This document shows, piece by piece, positions 21,737-33,322 of a stretch of 64,000 nucleotides of DNA. The notes beneath the pieces are model-generated. The model was given only the letters and a program-made list of their open reading frames with translations. It was not told the DNA's origin and made no database searches. The stretch lies in assembly GCA_043228905.1 (NCBI GenBank), contig JBHGNT010000004.1, forward strand, positions 20,212,001 through 20,276,000. The letters run 5' to 3'. The stretch comes from Azolla caroliniana. Lineage: Eukaryota; Polypodiophyta. Every line of letters starts with the position of its first letter. Position 1 is the stretch's first letter. Made by a program: the position numbers and the translations under genes.

Positions 21737-22242
21737 TGCGATCTGATTCTTCCAGAAGCTTCTTGATCAAGGAAATAAAGAGTTCCTCAGATGCCAACCA
21801 GCAGTATTAAAGGATGGACGAGGAGACGATCGAAGTAGAGGATGATGATGATGAACGACAAGAAGAAGAGGGAAAAGAATGATTTATCGGGAGCAAAACC
21901 TTGCAGAGGTATGATTTCCACCCACCAGAACTCCATGGCTATGTCTACAGAGAAGCGTCGAGAGTGACTGCAGCACAGGAGGATGTGGAGGGAAAGACGC
22001 CATCGCCATAGCCACTCTCCTTCTCTTTCTCTTCTCTGCTACCGGGCGAAGCTCGCCATTAAGAACTGCTAGTGAAAATGCATATCGCATCTGTCTTCTA
22101 CACAACAAACCGGCGGTTTTGGCCCAAAACCGGTGGTTTTCAAAAAACCACGCGGTTTCCCAACTAAGCCGGTGATCCTTCTTCTTCTTCTTCTTCTTTC
22201 TTTTTAAACTCCCTGACCGCCCATATGGCCCAATGGGCGCCG
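21737..22242 (-). promoter_or_regulatory. 5' leader and proximal upstream region of the methyltransferase gene
   Basis: This lies directly upstream of the exon 1 start. It contains purine- and pyrimidine-rich stretches (a (CTT)n run near 22177-22200) but no clear TATA box that I would insist on. Open frames here are low-complexity. Confidence 0.4.
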
Positions 22243-22575
22243 ACGTGGCGGCATCCAACTTGGCAGCCGACGTGGCGGGGATGGAGGCCACGTGGCAAGC
22301 TTACGTGGCCAGAAGCTTGTTGATGTGGCGGGGTGCTTACATGGCAGAATCTTTTGCTTTTGGCTCCTGCACACGTGGCAATAATATATATGTATGTATA
22401 TGCATTTCCCGCACCCCCATTTTTGCTCACGTGGCATAAGAGACCGATCTTATTGGTTGGCTTGCTCTTTGCTTTTTACGTGGTAGAAAAGCTTGGCGGG
22501 GGTGCCGTTAGCCCTCTTCACGTGGCACCGTGTCGTCTCTTCGTCTTCGTCTTCTTCTTCTTTTCTTTACGTGTC
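22243..22575 (-). promoter_or_regulatory. Cluster of nine ACGT-core G-box/ABRE motifs
   Basis: ACGTGGC occurs at 22243, 22270, 22290, 22303, 22373, 22429 and 22520, ACGTGGT at 22478 and ACGTGTC at 22569. Four sites are full CACGTG palindromes (22289, 22372, 22428, 22519). ACGT-core elements of this type are bound by plant bZIP factors, for example in ABA and drought responses. The cluster lies 0.5-0.85 kb upstream of the methyltransferase start codon. No gene is evident on the right that could share it. Function is inferred from motif density alone. Confidence 0.7.
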
Positions 22576-25183
22576 AAAACACTTACTCTTACTTTATGCC
22601 ACAAGTGTGTGGCGAAAGCTGGTCCCTTGCTCGTGCAGCTAACAACCTATTTCAGCTCGTTCCAATGGGTTTCCCATTCACACTGGGGGAAAAAATGCAC
22701 CTTATACCTAGGATTGATGATCGATCGATTGTTCCCTCCCCAATTCCTCGTTCTGAGCATAATGTGTAATGATATTACCCTTACATTTTAAGCTTCAGAC
22801 ATACCCGAGGTGTGCCCTTCATCGAAAAAATAAGAAAAAGTAATCATGTTTAATATTGCTTCTTACAATAGTGGTTCCTAAGGTGTTTGTAATATTATTG
22901 TATACGTAGCTTGGTTTCTATATTCCCTCACTCCTTTGTGATATCTTTGTATAAGCAACAAGTTTTTCTTTTTTTTGTCAAGTTGAAGGTTTTCTTTGTG
23001 ACAATGTTCATGCAACATGGACATAATAACTGACCACTCACAACTTCAAAATCTAAAGAATTGTTGTAAGATGCCTCTTTCTATATGAAGGTGGACGAAA
23101 CATTGGTTATTCCTTGCACTATGGGATGAACGAACACGCTCCATCGAGATCGCTTAAATCAACTACATGTGTGTGCATGTTATAATCGTGGAAACACATA
23201 CATAATCCTAAGGAATGTGCAACTAGAGAGTTATTGATATTCACTAAAATGCTAAAGGATGAGCATAGTACAATGGGATAAAACATTGACAAAATGATGA
23301 TGACGTGCTCACTAAGATAAGAAAGTATTGATGCAAGTGATATTTGCTTCAACGATGACCTATAAAGAACCAACACGACCATTAAGAACACAATATACGT
23401 GCACATAGAAACCTGGTGTGCATCCTCCTATAATCTTGTTGCTTCAATATTCTACAGCCCAGGAGTTAAATCCAATGGCATGACACCTGACAAAGGCAAG
23501 CGGTTTTGATTAGCAACAAAAAGAACTTAGTGCAAACCAACGCACGAACGTGAAGATTTGCAGAGGGCCCATATAATTTAACCGTAGATTGGACAAGGAT
23601 TACATTGGATTGAAAGACTCACCCAAGGAAGTAAAAATAGGCGAAGCTCGAATCATGTATGTAGTCCACATGCAAAGGAGGAAGGAATATATGTAAACAT
23701 TATCTTGGGTGGCCCATGTGGAGGTTGAGTCCAAACTGTAGATACATTTGTTAAAAATACATGTTTTTGGCCCTAAGGTCCCACATACAAAGGAATGATA
23801 CAAATGGACCTATAAAACCAGAAGTACAAGCCCTGTTTCAATTCAAGAGTGATAAATCTCAGTCTTTTTCAATTGAGCGGATGAAAGACTCCGCACCCCA
23901 AATCTTTAAAAATCTCTGTTAAATCAGAGGAAGAAAGCAAGTAGTTGGAGAAAATGATTGGCTTGTAATTTTATTGCCCTATTGAGCCTTCAAGTTGTTC
24001 CTGCTGGAGGGGTCATAGCCTGAGAAATTTCTTTTACTAGCTTTGCCTCTAATGATTCAAGGCAAATTGTGTGAGGATAATGTCTCTTACCTATTACGAT
24101 TCTCTCACCTAAGCAAGTTATAAAAATGGTAGCTCGACCAGTTTTGGTAGTAAATCCTACATGTATTTGGCATTTGGATGGATATACTGAAGGGTATACT
24201 AATGGGGTTTCTTCACATACCTACTAAAGACAAAATTGCGTATGTAGTATGTATGCATATGTTGCCGATAGCCTATAATCATGCACGTCTTTTTCTTTGT
24301 AAGTGTGCATATATATGTAGTGTATGCATGTATGTGTGTATGCACAAACATGTGTATCAATAATCATGTGCATGAATGTAATCATGCATGCCTATGTGTG
24401 CCCATGTTAATGTGCATTGTGTATGTGCATGGACAAATATGTATGTGTGCGCCTATATATATTCTTGTGTGAGTATGTGTATGTGTAGGTTATTCGACAT
24501 ATACATGTGGTGCATTTGTATGTATGTTTGTATGTGTGCATGCGACATCTACGTATCTACATGGGTTACTATGTGCATGTACATACAAGGTATGTTGTCC
24601 ACACCCTCTAGGGCTTGGAGTTTTTAGGATTCCAAGCATGTGTTGACATCACTCTCCCTTTATATGCTTTAATATATGAATAATTATGTTTTTTGAGGTT
24701 CTTCTTCTTTGGAAATGTCATGATTTCACATGGTGTTTAGAGGTGATTTAAAGGTAACATGCATTGTGCCAACTATGAAATTGTTGGTAGTTTAAAATTT
24801 TCTTGTTGGCAGTTTAAAATTTTCTTCTATATCAATCATGATGTTTGCCTTGCCTTTTGAAGGTATATGCACAAATAATGTCCTATTTGAATTTACATGG
24901 ATCAAGCGTGTGCTCCAATATTTCTCTTCTCCATGAGTAATGATTCCACTTGATGTTCATAATGCATATGCAATATATTCCCAAACACGAAGAATAAAAT
25001 TATTGCAATGAATGTTGTTTTATGCCAATTAGATCGTGATGAGAAAGGTAATGAACATGGTCCACAAAATGGTTTAGGATACAACACTTCATGAGATGGA
25101 TTGAAAAAGATTTAGTTTTCTAATATATAAGTGTAACCATTGCAATATGTTTAAGATTAAGCAACATACTCATAAACAAGCTT
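22576..25183. other. AT-rich intergenic spacer
   Basis: No supported gene. The stretch 24240-24600 is a decayed TATG/TGTA-rich simple-sequence region whose open frames are artefacts of the repeat. Confidence 0.6.
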
Positions 25184-27431
25184 AGAACATAGAAGTTGAC
25201 ACAGCAGTCTACCTGCAAGGGGACCTAGAAAACCTCCAAAAGCTAGAAAGTGGGCTAGTTTTATTTTGCAAGCGATCCAACGCCATGATCAATTGGCACA
25301 AATCCTATGCAATATGGCTTTCTCAAGAAACACATCCGGCGTGGCACCCTCACCCCGCTTTCAAGTGGATCAATCAAGGAGCGAGCACCAAATATTTGGG
25401 CTTCCAAATTGGCTTCAACATACCGCCGGAGACTATGATTGCACCCGTTATCCTCTCCATTCGACAAAAGTTGATACATTGGAGCTCTACAAAATTGTCG
25501 CTAGCAGGTCGCATCATAGTGGCAAATCAAGTACTCCTCGCAACAGCATGGTACAGTCTATCATGCTGGACAATCTCCAAGGAAAGTATACATCAGATTC
25601 AACGACTGGTCCGCAACTACATTTGGTCTGGTAAGGAAGACCATGAAGCTCGCGCCAAGGTGGTGTGGCCTATACTCACAACGCCTAAGTTGAGAGGGGG
25701 ATTGGGTCTTATTGATCCCCTTTCACAATCGAAAGCCTTACTTGCCAAATTTGTGGTGCGAGGACTCCAACCAGGAAATGATTGTTGGAAAATGCTACTG
25801 AGGTTACGTTTCGCTTACTTTAAGCCACGAAAAGGGGTCAATTGAGCCCCCCAAACGGGATGGATTCTAAACATGGATCTCAAACCTAGTTTCTCCAGCC
25901 ATTTGGAGGACAGATTCAGTGCATCCATGTGGAAGGCATAGTGTGACATTCGTCGGGAACTCCAGTGTGAGCAATCGAGATCCGAACCTGCCTGGCTCAG
26001 TCAACGTATCCTATGGAACCCATGTCTCAAGAATGAATCTAATCAACTACTGGGATCACGTAAGGGGTTGTCATGGGGATACATTGCAGAAGGTCCAGGC
26101 AAAAGTATTGAATGTTGGCGACGGTTTATGTCAATGCCACTACAAGATCAAGCGAACATACTCCATGGAATCAAGGGCGGATGGACTATGAGATCGGAAA
26201 TCATTAACGCGTTACTGATTAGGGACTCTACTACTCAAAGGACGACAATGGAGAAATGGATAGGCCACGAGGAGGAGGGCTCTCTGATCCCGAGAGGTAG
26301 GGGATCACCAGACATGCTCGAAGGCCATGAAGTGAGGGACACTGAGACACCCACACAGAATAACGCCATTCGAGTACTCGCGTACACTGGTCATAAATGG
26401 ATTGTAGATCCTGATCCGATCAAAGTACAACCCGATTGGCATATATGTACTCATGAAAACACATCGGTGCGTAAGGTCAGTTGGGACTCTTTTGCAATGG
26501 ACATGGTGTGATCCCTACGCGGGGCAAGGAAGCAAACCCATCCCTTTCTTCCAATTCACAACTAGATTGGGTCGCCACATTCTAGCTGCTCAAACCGCCC
26601 GAGAACAGGCTGCTGCGAAGGTCTGGCACACATTTCAAGTTGCCTCCGCAATAATCACCAAGTTTTGGCAGAAAATCTGGAAGCAACAACACGCGAGGCG
26701 AATTACCACTTTCCAATGGTTGTTAATACATAAGTCCCTACCGGTGGGAGCATGGCAACGTGGGAACCTTAACTCTCCTAATTGTGTAGAGTGCCCACAT
26801 GCAGTAGAATCCATACGACACGCTCTGTGGGACTGCCCAACGTCCCATAGAACATGGCAGGGGGTTGGCCGCTTGTTGCAATTATGCCAGGTGCAAGGTT
26901 CAATCAAGTGGGGAAATATATGTTGGCTATCATGGCAAGCTGCAATTGGCCGATACAAGCATCAGGAGGAGGGGATGACTTTGGTGATAAAAGCACAAGA
27001 GGTTCTTTTCTCCTCCAGCGACAATGTCCACTATTTTCCTCTTAATGACAAATCTCAAGAGGTGTTGGAATTGGTTAGCCCAATAACCCTTTGGATTCTA
27101 TGGAAACAACGATGTAGGCGAGTCTTCTCCAACCAAACCACCCATCCAACAAGGTTACTGCAAGAGATATGGAGTGAAATTGTAGCCACTCTGAAGAGCC
27201 AATATGATGGCCTTAAAGGTGGCTCCGAGGGAGTTGAAAGACAACACATAGCCTTCATCCAACAATGGTCGTCCTCTCCCTTTCTTGAGTCAGTGGGCTT
27301 CCACATTAGATGGAACTAAAGCGTCCCTTTAGGGATTTGTACATAATCGCCTCATTTGTAAAATTTTATAACTAATGGAAGGAGTTTCTTTTGGAAAAAA
27401 AGAAAAGAAAAAAAAAGAACATAGAAGTTGA
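25184..27431 (+). mobile_element. 5'-truncated LINE with 16-bp target-site duplication
   Basis: The 16-bp sequence agaacatagaagttga occurs at 25184-25199 and again at 27416-27431, precisely bracketing a LINE body (25200-27415) that ends in an A-rich tail (27395-27415). This is the signature of target-primed insertion. The body begins inside the RT domain with TAVYLQGDLENLQKLE, just after where the catalytic (F/Y)ADD would lie, so it was truncated on insertion. Confidence 0.95.
25201..27319 (+). pseudogene. LINE ORF2 C-terminal half (RT end, zf-RVT)
   Basis: The frame from 25201 gives the end of the reverse transcriptase (INWHKSYAIWLS, KYLGFQIG, LSLAGRIIVANQVLLA, then the YIWSG and GGLGLIDP blocks). 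It is interrupted by TGA 25843-25845 and TAG near 25939 but stays in the same frame to about 26500. There a +1 shift moves to the frame ending at 27319. That last part holds the zinc-binding region (TTFQWLLIHKSLPVGAWQRG, then NCVECPHAVESIRHALWDC). It is not able to move by itself. Confidence 0.9.
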
Positions 27432-28992
27432 TTAGTTTCAAGAATATTGCTCTAGACCGGTTTCATAGAAGTTGACATCGTGTTTCTCCATGCATTTGTA
27501 GTTATGCTTATTGTCGTTCCGTCATTTAATTTCTCATTTTAAATCTTTATAAAAGTCTATGAAGTGTTGCTAAGGTATGTTGCTCCTAGAGGTTCAATGT
27601 CACCATTCACCCTTGACAAGCAAGAACATAGAACATGGGTTGGCTTCTAACGAACTTGAGTTTCCGATTGAGTGAGTTAACATTTCGTTGCAAACTCATC
27701 CTTGTACATTAACTTCTTCATTTGGAGGAATATTGGTTATAGGGTGGTGAGATTCACACAAATAATCCGATAACAATTAAGCAAGTTAATTGTTCTACTC
27801 GACATCTGCCATACTATCATTATTAACCAATTCTATTTAGTATGAGAGTGGAAGTTTGATCAAGAGGATTGCAAACAAGGTCATGAAAAACAACATTATT
27901 GTAGGGAAGAAGAGTTACCGAGTTTGAAAGAAAATTTGTCGATCGACGTCATATACCATAACTATGCAAATTATGATGGAACAAATATACCATTGCTAAA
28001 AAATGAATGTATACAAGGGGGAAATAGTGTTTCTATAAAGTGCATAAGAGGAAAATGTGGATGTATCTTAGTCAAAGCTAGTTGCTTCTATAATTTGAGT
28101 TAGGTGTGCCAAAGATTGATGGCAAAAATCTTTTTTCAAGATGGCATATGGTTCGTATCATAGGGTGTGACGATCTTCATCTCCAAATTCCTAACTAGAA
28201 AGTTCATAAAATAGTTTGTTCCAATAGTTCATAGATTTCAAGATAATGGATGTGAGATGCCAAAATGAGTGACAACTCATCTTGCTTTAAAATTCACCAG
28301 GAGAATGTGTTCAATGACGTCCTAACATTTTTGCGTAGATGCCCCAATATTTGTTGGTTCCCGTCAGGCTCATTCCCATTCATCATTCCATCGTATCCTT
28401 GCACACATGTGGACATGGCAAGGTGATGTACATGCAATAGTACATCAACATTTGTTGTACCCATTGGTAACTTTGAGTAAATGCATTAAGGCCTAGATCA
28501 ACACTCGTCTTGAACACGATAGGCACTACATATCATCCGAAAAGTTTATTTATGTGATAAATGTTTCTGATTAACATCAAAAGCCAACTTACAAACATAT
28601 AAGTCAGAGTTTGAACGCATGCCAAAAAAGTGTTTCTCTTCTCGGAAAAAGCAATCCACACTTCAGATCGATGGTATTCCCGAGGCTCTTTCGGGCTATC
28701 ATATCAATGTATCGATTCCCGGAAAGAGGGGAGTTCGAATCGCCCAATTCCACACATAGGATTCACCAAGATTTCATTCCTATGGCGATCAGGATCTCTG
28801 CTTTTTTCGTGCTTTTTTCATCATGCAATGGTTTCACAATCACTCTTAAGCGTTCATATTGTTGGGAGCTATTTTTTGAATGTATGTGTGTGATAAAAAC
28901 AAGAACAAAAAAGAAATAGTGGAAATTAGATAAAGTGTTACCACTTTATATTGTATGTACTATATGTATAGAGTTAGTTATGTGAGATATAC
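27432..28992. other. AT-rich intergenic spacer
   Basis: No supported gene. A less AT-rich island at 28619-28759 contains a 46-codon open frame that I could not identify (see findings). Confidence 0.55.
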
Positions 28993-28993
28993 A

Positions 28994-29017
28994 TGTGTGT
29001 GTGTGTGTGTGTGTGTG
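28994..29017. repeat. (GT)n microsatellite
   Basis: An uninterrupted GT run, seen directly. It lies about 0.6 kb upstream of the start codon of the next gene. Confidence 0.95.
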
Positions 29018-29592
29018 GATATCATGTGAAAGGAAATGAAAGGGTGAGGGGCACGTCTTGTTGAGTGGCGTTGAAGCACACATACATATGTACAAAGAGA
29101 GACAGAGAGACAGAGAAGACACACAGAAACAGAGAGAAACAGAGCAATTGGGTCGTTGTGCACAGAAAAGAAACAGAGCATTTTGGGTTCCAGGGAAGAG
29201 ACTAATATAGTAGGGTGATCTTTACAGAAAAAACCCCCCAAAACTAATTGGATCCTCCTCGTAACAGAGAAATTCGGGGCGCAATTGGATTCTTTCCTCC
29301 CTGCGTAGAGAGAGAAAGCAATTGAACAGAGCAGAACAATTTTTTGGGTTCCTCTGTAATTCTCTCTGCAGTCGAGTTATTCTTTTATTTTTTTGTTTTT
29401 TGTTTTTTTTGCTTTTGGGCCTACAGGTATATTTGATCAATAGTAGTGTTGGATCTGCACATAGTTAGGTTAGATCACAAAATTAGTGTTAGAAATCTGG
29501 TATAATAAGGTCAAATAGTGTTAGATCTGTATAACTCAAATATCACAAATATAGTAGGTGCATCTGTATAGTCAGGGAAGAGTGTAATAATC
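29018..29592 (+). promoter_or_regulatory. Upstream and leader region of the gene at 29593
   Basis: It contains GA-rich stretches (29096-29145) and A/T runs. No start site or intron could be fixed, though a leader intron is possible. Confidence 0.35.
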
Positions 29593-30222
29593 ATGAGGAG
29601 GGAGGGTCGGATTCATGGGTACGAATTTGATCGGCAACAGGGTCTGGTCAGGGTGAAGGCGTCGGTTCAACCGACGAACCGATCCAAATTTCGGTCAAAG
29701 TGGCCACAAGAGAAAGCGGGGCGGCCGAGCTACAAGGCCCTCAAAAAGAGCAAAGGGCAGAGGAACAAAGGGCATGGCACGGACATGGTGTCCAACCACC
29801 AAATGCACGAGTGGTCGCTCTTTAGGGCTGCAGCAGACTACTTTGAAGATGACATTGCTTATGATGCTGATGTGGTGGTCCCTTTTGTTGATGACATGCC
29901 TTCCGTCGCCTCTGATGAGTATAAAGCTGAGTGTGCACCCCTGCCCCTTCAGCACCTCATCCATGTGACCACACTTTTAGACCCCGAACATAGCCTTGCC
30001 TCCGGCGGCCCCTCTGTTCCCTTCATAAATATAGCCACTGCTCCTCATAGTGATTTTGAAGAAGATGAAGAAAGCAACAGTGATTGTGCCCCCACAGCAA
30101 TAGCTCCTCATAGTGAGTTTGAAGAAGAAGATGTTGATGAAACTAATAGCAATTGTGGTGGTGATTGGCTCGACCTTGGCGCAACCAATGATGAGGAAGA
30201 AGAGGGGTGGTTCCTTTGTTAA
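29593..30222 (+). CDS. Conserved plant protein of unknown function, MRREGR-type N terminus (209 aa)
   Basis: A single-exon frame starts with MRREGRIHGYEF. From memory, a family of land-plant proteins of unknown function begins MRREGRxHG and has a later basic block containing KPTNHSKFTGK and GRP. Here the matching stretch reads QPTNRSKFRSKW ... GRPSYKALKKSKGQ ... SNHQMHEWSL. The C-terminal half is acidic and contains a duplicated unit (APHSDFEEDEESNSDC and APHSEFEEEDVDETNSNC). There is no signal peptide or membrane segment. The basic N half and acidic C tail suggest a soluble, possibly nuclear protein, but that is a guess. The first ATG of the frame was used. An AATAAA-like signal lies near 30317. 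Confidence 0.75.
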   Translation: MRREGRIHGYEFDRQQGLVRVKASVQPTNRSKFRSKWPQEKAGRPSYKALKKSKGQRNKGHGTDMVSNHQMHEWSLFRAAADYFEDDIAYDADVVVPFVDDMPSVASDEYKAECAPLPLQHLIHVTTLLDPEHSLASGGPSVPFINIATAPHSDFEEDEESNSDCAPTAIAPHSEFEEEDVDETNSNCGGDWLDLGATNDEEEEGWFLC

Positions 30223-30406
30223 CTTCATGGCTAGATTTGGATTCAGATAAATGTATATATTTGTGTACATATTTGAAAAAAATGGGCACAATTCCAAAAC
30301 GGATTTGCTTTTGCTAAATAAATTTTAGATGTAACATCTCTGTACATCTCTGTATTTGCTTCAAACATTCAAATTTCAGAATCATCTTTATTTAATCTGA
30401 TATTTC

Positions 30407-30462
<56 letters not shown>

Positions 30463-33322
30463 AATGATCACCTACCAATAGAATTGGCTTATATGTTGTT
30501 TAACCTGTATTGATATATAATCTCTTCCTTTGCCATAAATTTCTTTAAGGTTTTACATCTTGTGACTCTCAGTGATAATTACGCTGAGAGAGGTTTTAAA
30601 GATAGGCCATCCCCAAGCAAGAAGCTTTACTGAGCCATTTATTTAACAATGAGAAACTTCATAGTTTTAAAAACCAAGTATATCATATTAGCACATAATA
30701 AATACAAATACAGAAGACTAGCCATAGAATACCTGCTTGAAAACCAAATATAAATCATGAGCAGCGAACTAAGAAACCCAAGTAGGCGCTTCAGAAATAA
30801 TGTCATAAGCTAAATGCCTCGTTTACTAAGAAAAAAAGATCTAGAGATGGGTATATTTTAAAAGATGATCTGACAATATAAACAAGGAAAAGCAATATGA
30901 CTGAAAAAAACATCCTCAAAGAGCCATAGAAAATAAAAAAGTTTGATGAATAGGGTAGAGTTTAAAAGGAAATAAAAAACCAGTTGGAAACCCTAAAAGA
31001 AGCAAAGAAATAAGGGGGACAAACAGACACAAAGCATAAAATAACACAACAAAAACGAAAAACAATACACAATAGAGGACGAAAAGGCAATCAAAGCATC
31101 AAAGTGTTCAATAAATAATGAGGGAGGGAGACAAACTTGACGAAATTAGGTCATTAATGTAACAAATCTATATACATATGAGTAATGTCATAGGCAGCTA
31201 GATAAATATGAGAACAAGATGTTTATCATCGTCCTATAACCCTGATATGCAGCAGGTAACCAACTACTTACTGAAACAACAAATAATCATGTACTGTTCC
31301 CAACTGAAGACGAAATGTTTGTCAATGAATATCATTGTAGACATATGTGTGCTGACATTACGAATAGATCACATCCCATTGCAATGATGAGCATAGAGAG
31401 GATTGTGGAGTACATGCTTAAGTTTCAAAACAAAACCTCACATTGACTTGGAGTAGCATTGGGAAACAAGCAAAAAAATTCAAAAGACACAAACGTAAAA
31501 TATGGAGGTTTGAGGGGATGAGAGATATGAAGAAATGGTTTGGAAGATGGGATGCATTACACTTGCTTAATGATACCTCAATAGATTCCTTGATGAATGA
31601 GGGTTTTTTACAATGCCAACATGTCATGGTTTGGAAATCGGGGTAGTGGCGGTTCGTGCTTCACATGTTATATTACATATTTTGCATCAGACTAACCATC
31701 TTCTTCTCCTAATGCATAAACTACTCACCAATGCATCCTAGATCCCCTCCCCTTATTGGCATTCACGCCATCATTTCCATAAGACTTGCCTCTTATTCTT
31801 CAATTGTGATGGGGCATCAGGGCCACAAACAGGGAGATTCATTGATTATGCATGTTTTGCCCATAACAAGTTCAAGAGCCCGAGTATCATCATAGTCCAT
31901 TAACACTACACCTTCAACCACATTCAAGGTTGCTTGCCCACATTTTCAAACCCGGCCAATCCCTGCATAAGTTTCTCTCTCAATAACAATGTCCACTCTC
32001 ACTTGCCATGTTCAGTGAGGGTCACTTATCAACTCCACACAAACTCCGTGAAAATGTTTCGTGGTGGCAAGTCAAACTTGAACTCTGAGGATGATAGTAA
32101 AATCTAACCATCTCACCATCTCTACATAAAAGGCCAAGCATTCAATTTTCAATTAAAATTTAGAGTACACATAATTTCACCCGTAATGTCTGAATAACAT
32201 ATGTTTCAAATCCATTTGAATGTGGTTCAAAAAGAGTTGGGGCAAAATTTGCAAGAACATCCCTCAGCCATCATTAGATATTACTTTCATCATGTTTTTG
32301 TTCGTTATTTTAATATGCATTCATTTTGTCCCTTAACAGAGAAGGGAGTGACGGTAACACACAGAGGCAAGGATTGTTTTCCTGTTCTTCACCTTACAGG
32401 AAATCTACCAAACCAATAGCCAATTCATTTGGATGTGTGTTCTTCTAAACACATCCGTTAACACCAAACTCTAGGGTTTAGGGTTTGCCTATACCCGTAT
32501 CCTTGTTATGATCTCTGAATGAGCTCCAACCATCAAATACAATGGAGAAAAGTCCTCACTATTATTCAGTACATTATACCTTTAATATGCAGTTGTAGGC
32601 ACATTTTCTTCAATAAGGACATTACAATATGCTTAAATTCAAGAAAATTGTGAAATGTAAAAGCACAAGTTAAAGAAGAATGAGAAGTGAAGATTAGTTA
32701 CTCACCGAAATTTTTTCGTTGTACACATTATCATACACAGAACTTAGCACCATTGGCTATTGAGTGTAATGTGCCTGCGATGAACAACTGAAAAAATTTA
32801 TCATATGCTCCTTTCCAAAATCAAGAACACGTGCATATGGTAGAAATGTGAACACACTTTACCTGTTCATTGTTTATCATACGACATATAGTAAAGAATA
32901 CTACATGGGGTAGAAAAGAGTTTATGTGCCATAAGACAATTCTGCCAGCTGATATCACTAGGGTAAGAATGGTGTGGTTGTCTCTTCTTTGAATATCAAT
33001 ACAAAGAAGGGACTAATTGTCTTATGTTCCTTCAAGAGTAGAATCGTTCTTTCAACTACAGATGAGAATCCTATGTTCCATCATCAATGTAATAGCTAAA
33101 AATGCATGGCAACCATCACAAACCCGTACATTTTTTACAAAATGAATGCGTATTTTAACCATATTTGTTGACGAGGGCACATATTACAGCAAGTCTCTTA
33201 CTATGTTCACACCAAGTAACATTCGCTTTATCAAGAACCCCTAGAATCCTGAGCACTTGAAGAAAGATTATCCAATGTCGTTTTTGATGTCTTTTCCCCC
33301 AGAACGTTAAGTATTTTCATTC
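30223..33322. other. Spacer between the 29593 gene and the PPR gene
   Basis: Includes 3' flank, a (CT)n run at 30410-30459 and a telomere-like gggtttagggttt at about 32474-32486. Otherwise AT-rich with no convincing open frame. Confidence 0.6.
30410..30459. repeat. (CT)n microsatellite
   Basis: Uninterrupted CT dinucleotides over about 50 bp, seen directly, downstream of the gene ending at 30222. Confidence 0.97.

Noticed and set aside
22333-22791. 152-codon plus-strand frame downstream of the G-box array as a divergently transcribed gene
   Set aside because: Its composition is biased by CTT and TATG tracts, it overlaps the motif array, and it resembles no family I know.
32469-32490. Interstitial telomere repeat
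   Set aside because: Only about two degenerate units of the plant telomere motif are present, which is within the range of telo-box promoter motifs or chance.
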